Of a stretch of 64,000 nt of DNA, positions 8,208-17,874 are shown in pieces. Both the position numbers and the translations under genes were made by a program. How positions within the stretch are numbered: the first letter of the stretch is position 1; each line of letters opens with the position of its first letter. The notes beneath the pieces were generated by a model. The model was not told the origin of the DNA, ran no database searches, and worked only from the letters and a program-made list of their open reading frames with translations. The DNA is from Paenibacillus sp. UNC451MF (GTDB lineage Bacteria; Bacillota; Bacilli; Paenibacillales; NBRC-103111): the NCBI RefSeq assembly GCF_000686845.1, contig NZ_JMLS01000024.1:62001-126000 (forward strand), given 5' to 3'.

Positions 8208-11200
8208 TCATTGTTGGGGTAGACTCTGAACCCATTGCATCATCCGGAATTTGCTTGGCGCTTTGCCGTCGCCGATTCCGCCTCCCCATTCGATGTAACC
8301 TCTTCTCAAATTGCCATCGTTCTCATTGATCACCAACGAAAAACTGAATACTCCGCTCTCTGTCCGAATCGGCGCTAATTCAGACCATGGCAATGCCAAT
8401 TCATAGGTCGTCAGCTTCTGAGCTTCATCTCTTGCAACATGAACCGTCCCGTTTGCAACCAATCCTTTGGCAACACCAGAGGGTGTTATCCACCTATATA
8501 TTTGAGGACCTGCTGCGGTTTGTGAAATGCCATACTCATAATAATTCGAATCCTCACCAGGCAAACCGTTCGAGATGGCAAATTGGATTCCGTCGTTATT
8601 CCACATATTCACATCCGCCGCCGGAAAAGCATGAGTATCATCTTTAATCGATGCAGTCAAATAAAAATTATTCTCATCCTGGTTGAGCCATAGTGAACCA
8701 CTCAAATCGTCGGTCCCTCTGTAGCCGTTCACCTTTACGGTACCCTTGGCTAAATCGATGGTCGGCGGCTTCGCAATGATAAGCGGGTCAGGGTTTCCAT
8801 CTACGTTAACCGTTCCGTTATAGACCGGATTGAATTCAACGGAGCCCGTATAAGCGTATGTTTTGTTGTTTCCGTAAGCCACGTTAAAGTTAGCTGTATA
8901 GCTTTTTGCCAGCTCTATGTTTTGTAGGGCGATGTCGAATTCCCCTGTTGCTTCAGGCTGCAGCACTTGATTCAGTTCCTGATGGCCTGATACAGCTCCT
9001 AGCTGCCAATCCACGCCATGGATAGGCAATGCGTTCACCTTTGAATGATTGTGGACTTGCACTTTGATCGATTGACTGAGCGGCAGCGTATCTTTAATTA
9101 TAGGACGAATACGAATCGATTCAGACGGATTCACTGCTGCCGCATGCTGAAGCAGACCGATTGCTTGACCGCCGGATTTCAGAACCCCTCTCACCAGTCG
9201 TGTCCCCGGCACCTCTAAGCCGCTAACAACAACAGGCTGGAGCTTGGTTTGACCAGGAGCAGCGTAAAGTGGATAAGAGCTGCCCTCTACGTCCAGAGTA
9301 AAATCAAGCGTTCCCGAGGTCGTGTTGATCATCTCAACCTGCAAAGTTACCGGCTCGCCCGTCAGCGAGCTTTCCCCGTGAACCGCAAATGTTGCATCCT
9401 TGCTGATCCCTTGGATCTCCCCTTTGATATAGATAGGTTCTCCAGTCAAGGTGACGTAGATTTTGCCATTCACCGGCGTAAACATTTGCGTATTTCCCAT
9501 CATGTCTGTAATTTCAACAGGTTGATTCGTCCGGATAACAGCGGAATCGGATGCCAGTGACCATACGACCCGTTTACTCTGTCCGCTTTTCGCAAAAAGG
9601 TAGCTTTTCAAGCCGGACTCCAATGACTCTTCACCCGAGAACTGCCAACCGGTGAGCTCTCTTGTCATAGCGGCATAAGCAGCATAAGCGGGCTTTGGAG
9701 TAAACGCTCCAAGTGGGTCAGCTACATTGCGGAGCAGACCGAAATTATCTTCGTTGTAGTCGTTACGGAGCCCATCATTCACTAGATCGTACCAATATAT
9801 TTTCTCGACTCCGCTTGAAATCGCCGAGACATAGTAACGAACCAAATAATTTGCTTGTTTAATTTCATCGATGCCATTCGCGGCGTTGAAGGTTGGATAA
9901 CCGAATTCCGTGATCCAAATCGGTTTGTCTTGGCCGTTATTATACTGGCGAATCAATGCCTTGATTTGCTCCATAGAGTCGGCTACGCCCTCCGGCTCAT
10001 TGGGGTAACGGTAAGGATGCAGAGTTACCGCGTCCATGTACTGCAGCCCGCCCAACTTGAACACTTCCTCGATCCAGCTCACTGCATCTTCAGAAGCCAC
10101 AATGCCGTAGACCGGGAATTCGGGATGCTCGGCTTTGACGGTTTCATACGTTTTTTTCAATAATTTAAAATAATAATCTGGCCGGGAGTTGGCGGGACTG
10201 TTGCCCCTTTTTCCAAAACCACCGTTAAACTCATTGTAGGCCTCCATCGCAATCAACTGATCTTTATAATAATTAACGTACGCTTCAGCATAGTTGGCAA
10301 AGCCTTCGCGCCCTTGATCGGTATATGGAGTTCCATTGTTGTCGTAAAACGGGTTATTGTATGCGGCCACAAACACCATACCGATACCCTGCTCTTTGAG
10401 CTTAACCATGTAATTATCGGGAGTTGGAGTGAATGTGTACACTCCCTTGGTCTTCTCAATCGCATGCCACTCAATGCCATCCCGGACCGATTTGGCTCCT
10501 GCCTGTTGAATTAACGGGATTGTGCTGGTCTGTCCCCGATGCAGATGGGTTGCGATCCCAAATGGAGAATCCGCTACGGCAGTAAAATCATAGGGCGATA
10601 GAACAGCGAACGACGTTTCTAATGAGACTGACGGTTGTTGGTTCGTAGATCCCACGGTTGCCACTAGCTTAAAGTAGCCTCGTTTAGAGAATGGGACTTG
10701 AATAAGTATTTGGCCTTTGTCATTGTGTCCTGTTCCTTCAGATATTTTAGCGCCTTGCATATCGTAAACAGACCATGTAACAGTGGACTGCAGCGTAGCT
10801 ACTTTGAACTGGATCGGTTCATTTTCGGTAAACACATTTCCGGTTTTGATTTGTTTCAGCTCCGTTACAGGTACGTTCACCGTTACGTAGGGGCCATCTT
10901 GGCTCCACTGATTTTGAATGCTTCCAGCTTCGATCTTGAATGTGTACGTTTTGGCGATATCGGAATTTTGAATCGGAATATGATACGTAGTGCCGGTTAC
11001 GGTTGCAATGGACTTGCCATTTTGAAGGACACGATAATTTCCCGCAGAGCCTTGCGGTTCCGACCATTTTAATTCCAAACCGTTCTCGTTCAATTGTACA
11101 ACTTCAACGCTGGCGCCGGAGGGCCACTTTGGAGCCGCTGGATTAACACGGGTGTGCGATAGGGACAAATAGGGCTGATTCGCTGTGCTCTCTTTACTGT

Positions 11201-11768
11201 TGATATGGATAAGAGCACCGCTCTTGGCGGCTTGAGTAAAACCGAAACTGGCTACCTGATCGGATTCGAGCTGCGCCTTCACATAAGAAGTGACATCCAC
11301 CTGAATCCATTTCCAGGTCAAGCCTACATTCACATTAGCCAAATAATGGTCCATGACCGGCTTGTCATTCCAGGTCGTCATATTCTCACTCCACGAATCG
11401 TCCTCCACTCCGTACAATTGAAAGGCCAGTGGACTTCCGTTAGCATTGTTGACCGCAGCATAAACATTCAACGTTGCCGTTCCCAATTCCCCGGCATAAG
11501 AGCTTAGATCGAATTTCATATAGGATTCCCGAGTATAGTTCGGATCGCCGCTCCACGTTCTTACCTGAAGTAACGGGAACGTACCGTAATTGATATTTAC
11601 TGACGATCCCCCATTCATATAAGTATCTGCCAGCGGCGGGACCTGGATTGTGGCATTGTTCGTTTCGAGGGCGTAAATCAAGGAGCCTCCGTTAGTCATT
11701 AAAAAGCATGCAATAGCCATGATCAGTAAATTACGGATGACTGGATGTATCCGTCGGAAAGCTTTCAT
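8208..11768 (-). CDS. Large secreted multidomain glycoside hydrolase (CBM96-like, FnIII, clan-A barrel, CBM9-like)
   Basis: A 1186-residue exported protein. Residues 1-33 are a signal peptide without a lipobox. About 35-200 is a DNRLRE/CBM96-type jelly roll (ADTYMNGGSS, ESYMKFDLSSY). About 205-300 is a fibronectin type III domain (PKWPSGASVEVVQ to QWSQDGPYVTV), followed by another beta domain. About 400-700 is a TIM-barrel glycosidase of clan A, closest in style to GH39/GH5-like enzymes, with acid/base Glu in EAYNEFNG and nucleophile Glu in WITEFGYPT. The last 145 residues resemble CBM9 (SLWLNQDENNFYLTASIKDD). There are no SLH repeats or sortase signal, so it should be released or held by its binding modules. 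It follows the deacetylase gene by 67 bases and probably acts on the same polysaccharide. The exact GH family and substrate are not certain. Confidence 0.85.
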   Translation of the reverse strand: MKAFRRIHPVIRNLLIMAIACFLMTNGGSLIYALETNNATIQVPPLADTYMNGGSSVNINYGTFPLLQVRTWSGDPNYTRESYMKFDLSSYAGELGTATLNVYAAVNNANGSPLAFQLYGVEDDSWSENMTTWNDKPVMDHYLANVNVGLTWKWIQVDVTSYVKAQLESDQVASFGFTQAAKSGALIHINSKESTANQPYLSLSHTRVNPAAPKWPSGASVEVVQLNENGLELKWSEPQGSAGNYRVLQNGKSIATVTGTTYHIPIQNSDIAKTYTFKIEAGSIQNQWSQDGPYVTVNVPVTELKQIKTGNVFTENEPIQFKVATLQSTVTWSVYDMQGAKISEGTGHNDKGQILIQVPFSKRGYFKLVATVGSTNQQPSVSLETSFAVLSPYDFTAVADSPFGIATHLHRGQTSTIPLIQQAGAKSVRDGIEWHAIEKTKGVYTFTPTPDNYMVKLKEQGIGMVFVAAYNNPFYDNNGTPYTDQGREGFANYAEAYVNYYKDQLIAMEAYNEFNGGFGKRGNSPANSRPDYYFKLLKKTYETVKAEHPEFPVYGIVASEDAVSWIEEVFKLGGLQYMDAVTLHPYRYPNEPEGVADSMEQIKALIRQYNNGQDKPIWITEFGYPTFNAANGIDEIKQANYLVRYYVSAISSGVEKIYWYDLVNDGLRNDYNEDNFGLLRNVADPLGAFTPKPAYAAYAAMTRELTGWQFSGEESLESGLKSYLFAKSGQSKRVVWSLASDSAVIRTNQPVEITDMMGNTQMFTPVNGKIYVTLTGEPIYIKGEIQGISKDATFAVHGESSLTGEPVTLQVEMINTTSGTLDFTLDVEGSSYPLYAAPGQTKLQPVVVSGLEVPGTRLVRGVLKSGGQAIGLLQHAAAVNPSESIRIRPIIKDTLPLSQSIKVQVHNHSKVNALPIHGVDWQLGAVSGHQELNQVLQPEATGEFDIALQNIELAKSYTANFNVAYGNNKTYAYTGSVEFNPVYNGTVNVDGNPDPLIIAKPPTIDLAKGTVKVNGYRGTDDLSGSLWLNQDENNFYLTASIKDDTHAFPAADVNMWNNDGIQFAISNGLPGEDSNYYEYGISQTAAGPQIYRWITPSGVAKGLVANGTVHVARDEAQKLTTYELALPWSELAPIRTESGVFSFSLVINENDGNLRRGYIEWGGGIGDGKAPSKFRMMQWVQSLPQQ

Positions 11769-11835
11769 AAACCATCACTCCTCTTCTAAAAGTGGTTGAA
11801 CAAAGCAAACCGTCTTTCTCTATACAAGCCAATCA

Positions 11836-12639
11836 TTATGTCTTCAAGTTCTTCACCTCCCCTGCTCTTATTTCGATAGCTGTTTCATCCACTCCGATCC
11901 ACACAGATATGGCTGAAGGGTTATGTACAATGTAGCCGGAGGTCGAATAACGGAGCTGCCGGATGGCCCCCATGTAAGCAACAATTTCGGAATTGGTGGC
12001 ATACCAGATATCGGTGTGACGCCCTACTAGCTCCCCGAACTGTTCGAGCATGCTCCAATTTCGGTCTCTCTCGAACTCATAGCTATGGCCCCACACATAA
12101 AGTAGTGCCATTCGCGAGTGCCTGGGCTTATCGGAGAGAAGTCTTTCGCCGTACTCCAGCATTTGTTTATGATGGCAAGTCGGATGCCATAGCAGGAAAT
12201 CGGAAGGCATCTGGAACGTATGACTGCTGGTTGTCGTTCGAGCATATTCAATGCCAAGGCCAGGCAAAGCCGACACAACCTGTTCATTCCAAGAGCCATA
12301 GGGATAACTCATGCCACGAACAGGATAATTAGTAAGCGCTTCCAAAGCGGCGCGATCTTCCATGATTTCCATGACAATGCGATCCGGAGGGGATAGGTCC
12401 AGGAAGGGATGCGCTGTCGTGTGGGCAGATACTTCTTGCCCGGTGTACAACGTCCGAACTTCCTCCACTCCTATATAACCTGGCTTACCAAGAAAACCCG
12501 AGTTTAGATGAAACGCACCTTTCAATCCGTAATCGTTCATTTTAGCAACAAGCACACGATCCTCTTCTCTTCCATCGTCGTAGCTCAATGTAATGGCTTT
12601 CGTTCTTCCGCCGGGAAAACGGTCGTATTGTATCCTCAA
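11836..12639 (-). CDS. Polysaccharide deacetylase (NodB-type, carbohydrate esterase 4-like)
   Basis: A 267-residue protein that should remove acetyl groups from a polysaccharide. NodB motif 1 is TLSYDDG (residues about 18-24, with the general-base and metal aspartates), motif 2 is SAHTTAHP (the H-x3-H metal ligands), and motif 3 is GMSYPYGSW. I chose a TTG start at 12639 because AAAGGAGG stands seven bases before it; an in-frame ATG further up has no ribosome binding site. No signal peptide is visible, which is unusual for a CE4 enzyme acting on a wall or extracellular glycan and points to a cytoplasmic oligosaccharide substrate. It precedes the large glycosidase gene. Confidence 0.85.
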   Translation of the reverse strand: MRIQYDRFPGGRTKAITLSYDDGREEDRVLVAKMNDYGLKGAFHLNSGFLGKPGYIGVEEVRTLYTGQEVSAHTTAHPFLDLSPPDRIVMEIMEDRAALEALTNYPVRGMSYPYGSWNEQVVSALPGLGIEYARTTTSSHTFQMPSDFLLWHPTCHHKQMLEYGERLLSDKPRHSRMALLYVWGHSYEFERDRNWSMLEQFGELVGRHTDIWYATNSEIVAYMGAIRQLRYSTSGYIVHNPSAISVWIGVDETAIEIRAGEVKNLKT

Positions 12640-12759
12640 GATGGTTCCTCCTTTGTTGGGGAATGGTGATGAAAATAACCATTCCACGAGCTTGCCGGTA
12701 CCCTAAGAAGATTGAAATTTGCACATATAATCCGGTGAAGTATCCTCCTCCAACCACTG

Positions 12760-12814
12760 TTGTCATTGGGAATTTGAATCTAATCGCTTTGCAGCGGGTA
12801 TTTCCCAATGACAA
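12760..12814. repeat. 13-bp inverted repeat in the spacer between deacetylase and BNR genes
   Basis: TTGTCATTGGGAA at 12760-12772 and its exact complement at 12802-12814 enclose 29 bases. No T-run follows on either strand, so it is not a standard terminator. The spacer (12640-12905) holds no other feature I can support. It could be an operator, an RNA-processing hairpin or a small element remnant. Confidence 0.45.
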
Positions 12815-12905
12815 AGGTGGACGCTAAAGCTCTTCCGAGAGATACCTCACCTACTCTAAGGGCAAATTTCTAGAACTCACGGTTTATCGACAGCCTATGG
12901 AATGA

Positions 12906-14000
12906 TTAAGAATACAACCATTCCCTATCTATAATAGCTATCATGAGATCCATTTCCGTTCTTTTGAAGGGAAGCGACTTATCCTGCTGAGTTATTTGCG
13001 GATCTTCCACTTTCGTGTAAGTGAGCAGCGCTTTACCCGAACCGGTAAACATACAATTCAAATCCATGAATTCGAACGGCCCGGTCTCGATGTCCCCCAC
13101 CCTCTCCCATGTTATACCGGCGTCTCGCGACAAAGCAGCAGTTAACGGGGTACGCAGTCCGTAATGGTGTCTTGTAGGATCATAACAGCTATCGTTATAA
13201 AACAAGACCAAATCGTTTGTTCCTGGAATTCGTCTTAAGCAAGTGCACGATTCTGGGGCTTTTAATCCCGAGGTTTGAGGCAACGACCATGTTTCTCCCC
13301 CATCGTCAGAATAGGACAAGAACACGGACCCTAGCTGCGTCCGAAGCGACATGATCAGCTGCCCGGAAGGCAGCTCTGCCACCGATGCCTCCATCGCACC
13401 GCGCATTGGCAGGTCGACCGTCCCGCCTGACCTCCGCCAGTTGAGTCCCTCGTCGTCGCTTAGAAAGCAAGCAACGATATTATGCTGGCTCCCCTGATGC
13501 CCCGTTCCAAAGTGAAACGGCAGGAGTAATCGCCCGCTCGACAAGACATTCATCTGATTGGCGCCTCCCTGAAGCCATTGTCCATCGCTTCGATTCCATA
13601 CATTGCCTGCATCCGACCAGCTTCTCCCTTCATCGGTGGAGCGGAATAAACACAGGGTTGAGCTGCTGCCCCCGTGATGACCTCTCAAGCAATGAAGCAT
13701 CAGTTCACCCGACGGTAATCGGGTTAAACCGGGAGCTTGCACGTTATGGTCTCCTGGCTGAACGTCCACGAGCAAGGATTCCTCCCCCCATGTGCTTCCG
13801 CCGTCTCTCGATAGTTTGGTATAAATGCGACAAAGGCCAAAATCGCTTCCTCCCTCCAAGCTATCCTCGTACTTATGCCAAGCCAAAAGCAGGCTTCCAT
13901 CCTTCAGCTGAACGACGCTGGCCGTATCATTACGAGGATTGCCCGTTCCGGCTTCCGCTACCTTACTGTATTGGATCACTCCATTCCACACTCGTCTCAT
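12906..14000 (-). CDS. BNR/Asp-box repeat glycosidase, sialidase-like
   Basis: A 364-residue six-bladed beta-propeller protein. Five Asp-boxes are visible: SRDGGSTW, STDEGRSW, SDDEGLNW, SDDGGETW and SRDAGITW. Arginines in GNPRNDTAS and SLRTQLGS could belong to the arginine triad of GH33, and EASVAELPSGQ fits the catalytic region of exo-sialidases. No signal peptide is present, so it would act inside the cell on imported sialo-oligosaccharides. It lies 100 bases downstream of the ABC transporter genes and, with the NanA-like lyase and YhcH protein further up, supports a sialic-acid role. Many BNR proteins are not sialidases, so the specificity is inference. Confidence 0.75.
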   Translation of the reverse strand: MRRVWNGVIQYSKVAEAGTGNPRNDTASVVQLKDGSLLLAWHKYEDSLEGGSDFGLCRIYTKLSRDGGSTWGEESLLVDVQPGDHNVQAPGLTRLPSGELMLHCLRGHHGGSSSTLCLFRSTDEGRSWSDAGNVWNRSDGQWLQGGANQMNVLSSGRLLLPFHFGTGHQGSQHNIVACFLSDDEGLNWRRSGGTVDLPMRGAMEASVAELPSGQLIMSLRTQLGSVFLSYSDDGGETWSLPQTSGLKAPESCTCLRRIPGTNDLVLFYNDSCYDPTRHHYGLRTPLTAALSRDAGITWERVGDIETGPFEFMDLNCMFTGSGKALLTYTKVEDPQITQQDKSLPFKRTEMDLMIAIIDREWLYS

Positions 14001-14100
14001 TCCTCCTCCTGTCTAGGGAAATCAGGATGGAAGGCACTCTATCCATCCTGTACCAAAGCTTGGTGAATACTTACCGGCTGCGATGACAGATCATTATTCG

Positions 14101-15735
14101 TTAAAATTTCAGCTTGAACTCGTAAAAGTCTTTAGTCAAAAATGCCTTTGTTTTGTTGTCCTGATACCATTTGGCATACCATTCTTCAATATTTTTGCCG
14201 TTGTTTTTGTCCCAGGTGCTTTTGGCATCCTGAAATGCCTGATCAATCGTGTAGGAAGTTCCAGAAATAATGGCCTTGGTCCAAATATCTCCTATATTTT
14301 TAGTGGCGTTATTAAACGACGTTTGCAATTCCCCAGGCATAGCGGGAATATGTTCCGGATGCGTAAAGTCCGGCATAGGGCGTTTCTCGTCCAAATAAAT
14401 ATCATACGCCTGCTTCATAAGATCCAGGTATTGCTTCTCTATGGGGTCGCTAGGATTCAACGATGCCTGAAACTGACCGCAAGAACCTTCTACAATCGGC
14501 GAGAAGAGCATCGTATAGGCGGCTGTGTATTTGATCTTCGGATCTGTTTTTTCTTTATCAATGAATTGCTGGCATCCATTTGAGCCTTCCTTCCAATCTT
14601 CACCTTTGACTCCGTATTTTAAGGTTTGGCCTGTTTCCTTGGCTGCCATGAAATCAACATAGCTCATAACTGCCTCCGGATGCTTGGCGTCCGCATTGAT
14701 CATCGCGGTCACTTGAACCGGGTTGGACAAGATAGGGCTGAACTGCCCGAATACGGTAGCAGGAAGCGGAATAACCTGTAATTCTGCATTCGGATCTGCC
14801 TTTTTCAGTGCTTTGAATGTTTCAATATCGGATTGATGTACGCTCGAACCCCACATCCCGATTTTTCCGGCAATAATCTCCTGCGCATACAGTCCCATGT
14901 AACCGGAGCCTTTTTTCGTTAAATAATCTTTGTCAATTAACCCTTCATCGTATAATTGCTTCTTGAAGGCAGCCGCTGCTTTCGCTCTGTCCCAATCCCA
15001 AACCATCTTATCGCCGGAGATGACCCAGCCTACATTGCCGAACATACTATCGATAACTTGGATGGAACGGGAGCCCATATCAAGCGTAATGGTATCCTTC
15101 TTTCCATTGCCATCCGGATCGTTATCTCGGAATGCTTTCAATACACTAATGAGCTCTTCCGGAGTTTGGGGTACTTGAAGGTTCAGCTTTTTGAGCCAAT
15201 CCGACCTTACCATCAACACATTGTGCGGTCGCAGCCCATTAATTCGGCCAAACCCGTACATTTTCCCATCGGGCATCGTGGCTGCTTTTTTCAATGCAGG
15301 ATATTGTTTAAGTAAATCCTTATAGGTCGTGCTATGCTTCTCAATTAAGTCATCGACGGGCAGGATTAATTTTTGATCATACAATTGGTTGCGGAACGGG
15401 CCGCTAAACTCCTGAATCAGCTCGGGAGCAGAGCCCGAGGCAAACAACGTGTTGAATTTTTGAACGGACTCAGTCCTTGGAATCGAAATGACTTTGATTT
15501 GGGCCGGTCCGTTCTGGGACATCCAGGTCACCCAGCGATTTTTCTCAATTGTCCCCTCTTCGGGAGGTGTATTGCCGGCATCGTACGCAGAAATGGTAAT
15601 CTGCTGCTTCTGTTTATCTGCTTTGGGGCTTTCGCTTCCGTTCTGAGCTTCCTTGGAGCACCCTGCTGCGCCTATCGCAAGCATACAAAAACCGACGACG
15701 GCAGCTTTCCATAAATCCTTCCTCTTCCCTTTCAT
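14101..15735 (-). CDS. Extracellular solute-binding lipoprotein (LplA/YtcQ type)
   Basis: A 544-residue binding lipoprotein. I use the ATG at 15735 because AGGAGGTCACAGG precedes it, giving MKGKRKDLWKAAVVGFCML and a lipobox (AIGAAGCS). The length and the C-terminal pattern (DKNNGKNIEEWYAKWYQDN) are those of the large YtcQ/LplA class used by sugar ABC systems lacking their own ATPase. It is the third gene of the unit after the two permeases (permease B 17627, permease C 16657), with 46 bases to the preceding permease gene. Substrate unknown; neighbouring genes suggest a sialylated or acidic oligosaccharide. Confidence 0.92.
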   Translation of the reverse strand: MKGKRKDLWKAAVVGFCMLAIGAAGCSKEAQNGSESPKADKQKQQITISAYDAGNTPPEEGTIEKNRWVTWMSQNGPAQIKVISIPRTESVQKFNTLFASGSAPELIQEFSGPFRNQLYDQKLILPVDDLIEKHSTTYKDLLKQYPALKKAATMPDGKMYGFGRINGLRPHNVLMVRSDWLKKLNLQVPQTPEELISVLKAFRDNDPDGNGKKDTITLDMGSRSIQVIDSMFGNVGWVISGDKMVWDWDRAKAAAAFKKQLYDEGLIDKDYLTKKGSGYMGLYAQEIIAGKIGMWGSSVHQSDIETFKALKKADPNAELQVIPLPATVFGQFSPILSNPVQVTAMINADAKHPEAVMSYVDFMAAKETGQTLKYGVKGEDWKEGSNGCQQFIDKEKTDPKIKYTAAYTMLFSPIVEGSCGQFQASLNPSDPIEKQYLDLMKQAYDIYLDEKRPMPDFTHPEHIPAMPGELQTSFNNATKNIGDIWTKAIISGTSYTIDQAFQDAKSTWDKNNGKNIEEWYAKWYQDNKTKAFLTKDFYEFKLKF

Positions 15736-15781
15736 CCTGTGACCTCCTGTTTGCTTGTCTTTAACCATCATAACGCTAAAC

Positions 15782-16657
15782 TCATCCTTTTACCGCGCCG
15801 ATCAACACCCCCTTAACAAAATGCTTTTGAAGAAGCGGATACACGACGAGCATTGGGATTAACATCACGGTCATACCAGCAGAGCGAATCGATTCCGGGG
15901 TCAGCATTTGCCTATCCTCTTCCTGAATATTTTGAAGCTCGTTCATCAGATTCGATTGCGCCACCATCTGCTGGATGAGAACGGAAAGGTTATATTTGCT
16001 CGAATCATTGATATAAATGAGCACATTCATGAATGAATTCCAGTGACTCACTCCATAAAACAAAGCCAGTGTCGCCAATACAGGAGCGGATAACGGGAGT
16101 ACAATTTGTGCGGCTAATCTCCATTCTCCGCATCCATCCATCCGGGCTGAATCTTCCAATTCCTCCGGAATGTTCTCAAAAAAAGTTTTCATAATCAGCA
16201 TGTTGTAAGCACTGACTAAACCAGGGAGCCACAGAGCCCAATAGGTATCAATAATGCCTAGCGACTTCACTAATAAATAGCTGGGTATGAGTCCTCCGGA
16301 AAAAAGCATCGTAAAGATAATCAGCAGTGTCATGAACCGCCGCCCGATAAAATGCTTCTTGGATAACGGGTACGCGGCAAAAACCGTGATAAGCATATTC
16401 AGCGCCACACCGACTCCGGTAATCACAAGGCTGTTCACAAATGCATTGGGCACACGAGTTCCTTTCAGCAAAGCTTTGTACGAGTCCCAACTAAACTCTA
16501 CAGGCCATACAAACACTTTGCCGGCCAAAATCGCGTGATTGCTGCTGAACGATAGCGATACAATATGAAGCAGAGGAAATAATGCGCTTAACGCCCATAG
16601 TCCCAAAAATAAAGTGTTGAATCCGTAAAATACTTTTTCACTTTGTGTAGCTTTCAT
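15782..16657 (-). CDS. Sugar ABC transporter permease (LplC/YtcP type)
   Basis: A 291-residue integral membrane protein with six predicted helices, of the MalG-like class. The EAA loop that contacts the ATPase is seen as ELEDSARMDGCGEWRLAAQIVLPLS at about residues 180-204. The end YPLLQKHFVKGVLIGAVKG is characteristic of YtcP/LplC permeases. It pairs with the permease at 16680-17627. No ATPase gene is present, so a shared MsmX-type ATPase is probable, as known for this family. Confidence 0.93.
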   Translation of the reverse strand: MKATQSEKVFYGFNTLFLGLWALSALFPLLHIVSLSFSSNHAILAGKVFVWPVEFSWDSYKALLKGTRVPNAFVNSLVITGVGVALNMLITVFAAYPLSKKHFIGRRFMTLLIIFTMLFSGGLIPSYLLVKSLGIIDTYWALWLPGLVSAYNMLIMKTFFENIPEELEDSARMDGCGEWRLAAQIVLPLSAPVLATLALFYGVSHWNSFMNVLIYINDSSKYNLSVLIQQMVAQSNLMNELQNIQEEDRQMLTPESIRSAGMTVMLIPMLVVYPLLQKHFVKGVLIGAVKG

Positions 16658-16679
16658 TCATGCCTGCCCCCTTGTTAAG

Positions 16680-17627
16680 TCAGAACAACCCTTGATCAAA
16701 TTTGCGGGCTATGGCATTGGCTGCCAACACCAGTACTAACCCGATAACCGATTCAAAAAGCCCAACAGCCGCCGTAAAACTGAACTGGCCTCCCTGTAGC
16801 CCCACACGATACACAAATGTCGAGATGACATCGGCTACCTCGGATACGGCTGGATTGGACAACATATACACCTTGTCGAACCCTACATCGATCAGCTTCC
16901 CCATCTGCAAAATGAACATCACGATGATCGTAGAGCGAATTCCTGGCAGCGTAATATGCCACATTTGTCTCCATTTGGGAGCTCCATCCATAGCAGCCGC
17001 TTCATACAAAGACGGATCGAGCGAGGATAAAGCAGCCAAGTAAATAATGGCGGAAAATCCGGCTTCCTGCCAAATGCCTGAACCAAAATAGATCGCAAGC
17101 CAGCTCGGGATTTTATATAGGAAAGGAATCGGTTCCTTCGAACCCGTAATCGCTTGCAATAATTCGTTCATCGCTCCGCTTGAGGAAAATATAGTAACTA
17201 CGACCCCGGTGACGATAACTATCGATAAAAAATGCGGCAAATAAACGAGCGTTTGGACTACCTTCTTATACCACCTTTTGCGAATCTCATTTAACAGAAT
17301 GGCAAGAAGGATGGGAAAAGGAAACCCGATAGCAAAGCCAAGAATGCTGATTAATAACGTATTGCGAAACACCCTCATGAAATCCGGGCTGCTCCATAAC
17401 ATCTCGAAATATTTAAATCCGGCCCACGGGCTGTTCCATATTCCTTCGCGGAGATTGTAATCCTTAAAAGCAATGATGATCCCTCCTATCGGAATATACT
17501 TGAATACGATGAAGTAGATCAGGACCGGTAGAAACAAGGTCCATAGGGGGATATTCGATCTCCATAATTTACTTCGCTCCGTGTTTGTACGAATATGCTT
17601 TTTCACCGCCACGGCTGCCATTTTCAT
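16680..17627 (-). CDS. Sugar ABC transporter permease (LplB/YteP type)
   Basis: A 315-residue membrane protein with six helices and the family hallmark YFIVFKYIPIGGIIIAFKDYN near the N-terminus. The EAA loop is SLYEAAAMDGAPKWRQMWHI. A longer open frame upstream to 17834 exists, but AAAGGAGCAGGCAAA before the ATG at 17627 decides the start. It is the first gene of the transporter unit, 22 bases before the second permease. The upstream gene is separated by a terminator, so the unit should have its own promoter; a weak TTGTGC-N18-TATATT pair lies about 30 to 60 bases upstream of the start. Confidence 0.93.
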   Translation of the reverse strand: MKMAAVAVKKHIRTNTERSKLWRSNIPLWTLFLPVLIYFIVFKYIPIGGIIIAFKDYNLREGIWNSPWAGFKYFEMLWSSPDFMRVFRNTLLISILGFAIGFPFPILLAILLNEIRKRWYKKVVQTLVYLPHFLSIVIVTGVVVTIFSSSGAMNELLQAITGSKEPIPFLYKIPSWLAIYFGSGIWQEAGFSAIIYLAALSSLDPSLYEAAAMDGAPKWRQMWHITLPGIRSTIIVMFILQMGKLIDVGFDKVYMLSNPAVSEVADVISTFVYRVGLQGGQFSFTAAVGLFESVIGLVLVLAANAIARKFDQGLF

Positions 17628-17731
17628 TTTGCCTGCTCCTTTTTGTATGATCGTTTGTGGAATTGTCCCCAATATACCGGAGAGCCGTGATCCGGCACAA
17701 TATACACCTTTTTTCTCAATAGATAGGACAC

Positions 17732-17786
17732 AAAAAAAGGCTTCGCAGCTGCTCTCGAAGCGATCTTCGAAGGGCAAGCGAAGCCT
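17732..17786 (-). terminator. Intrinsic terminator after the membrane AraC regulator
   Basis: AGGCTTCGC on the minus strand (17778-17786) pairs with GCGAAGCCT (17738-17746), with an inner CTTCGA hairpin, followed by a seven-base T-run. It separates the regulator at 17875-20103 from the transporter operon. Confidence 0.8.
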
Positions 17787-17874
17787 AATGTACTTTTTTT
17801 TATTGGATAGATTGCAATAAGGATCCGCTCTCATAGCAGCCTGTTATTCACCCAGGCTTCTCAGCGGGCAGTAT

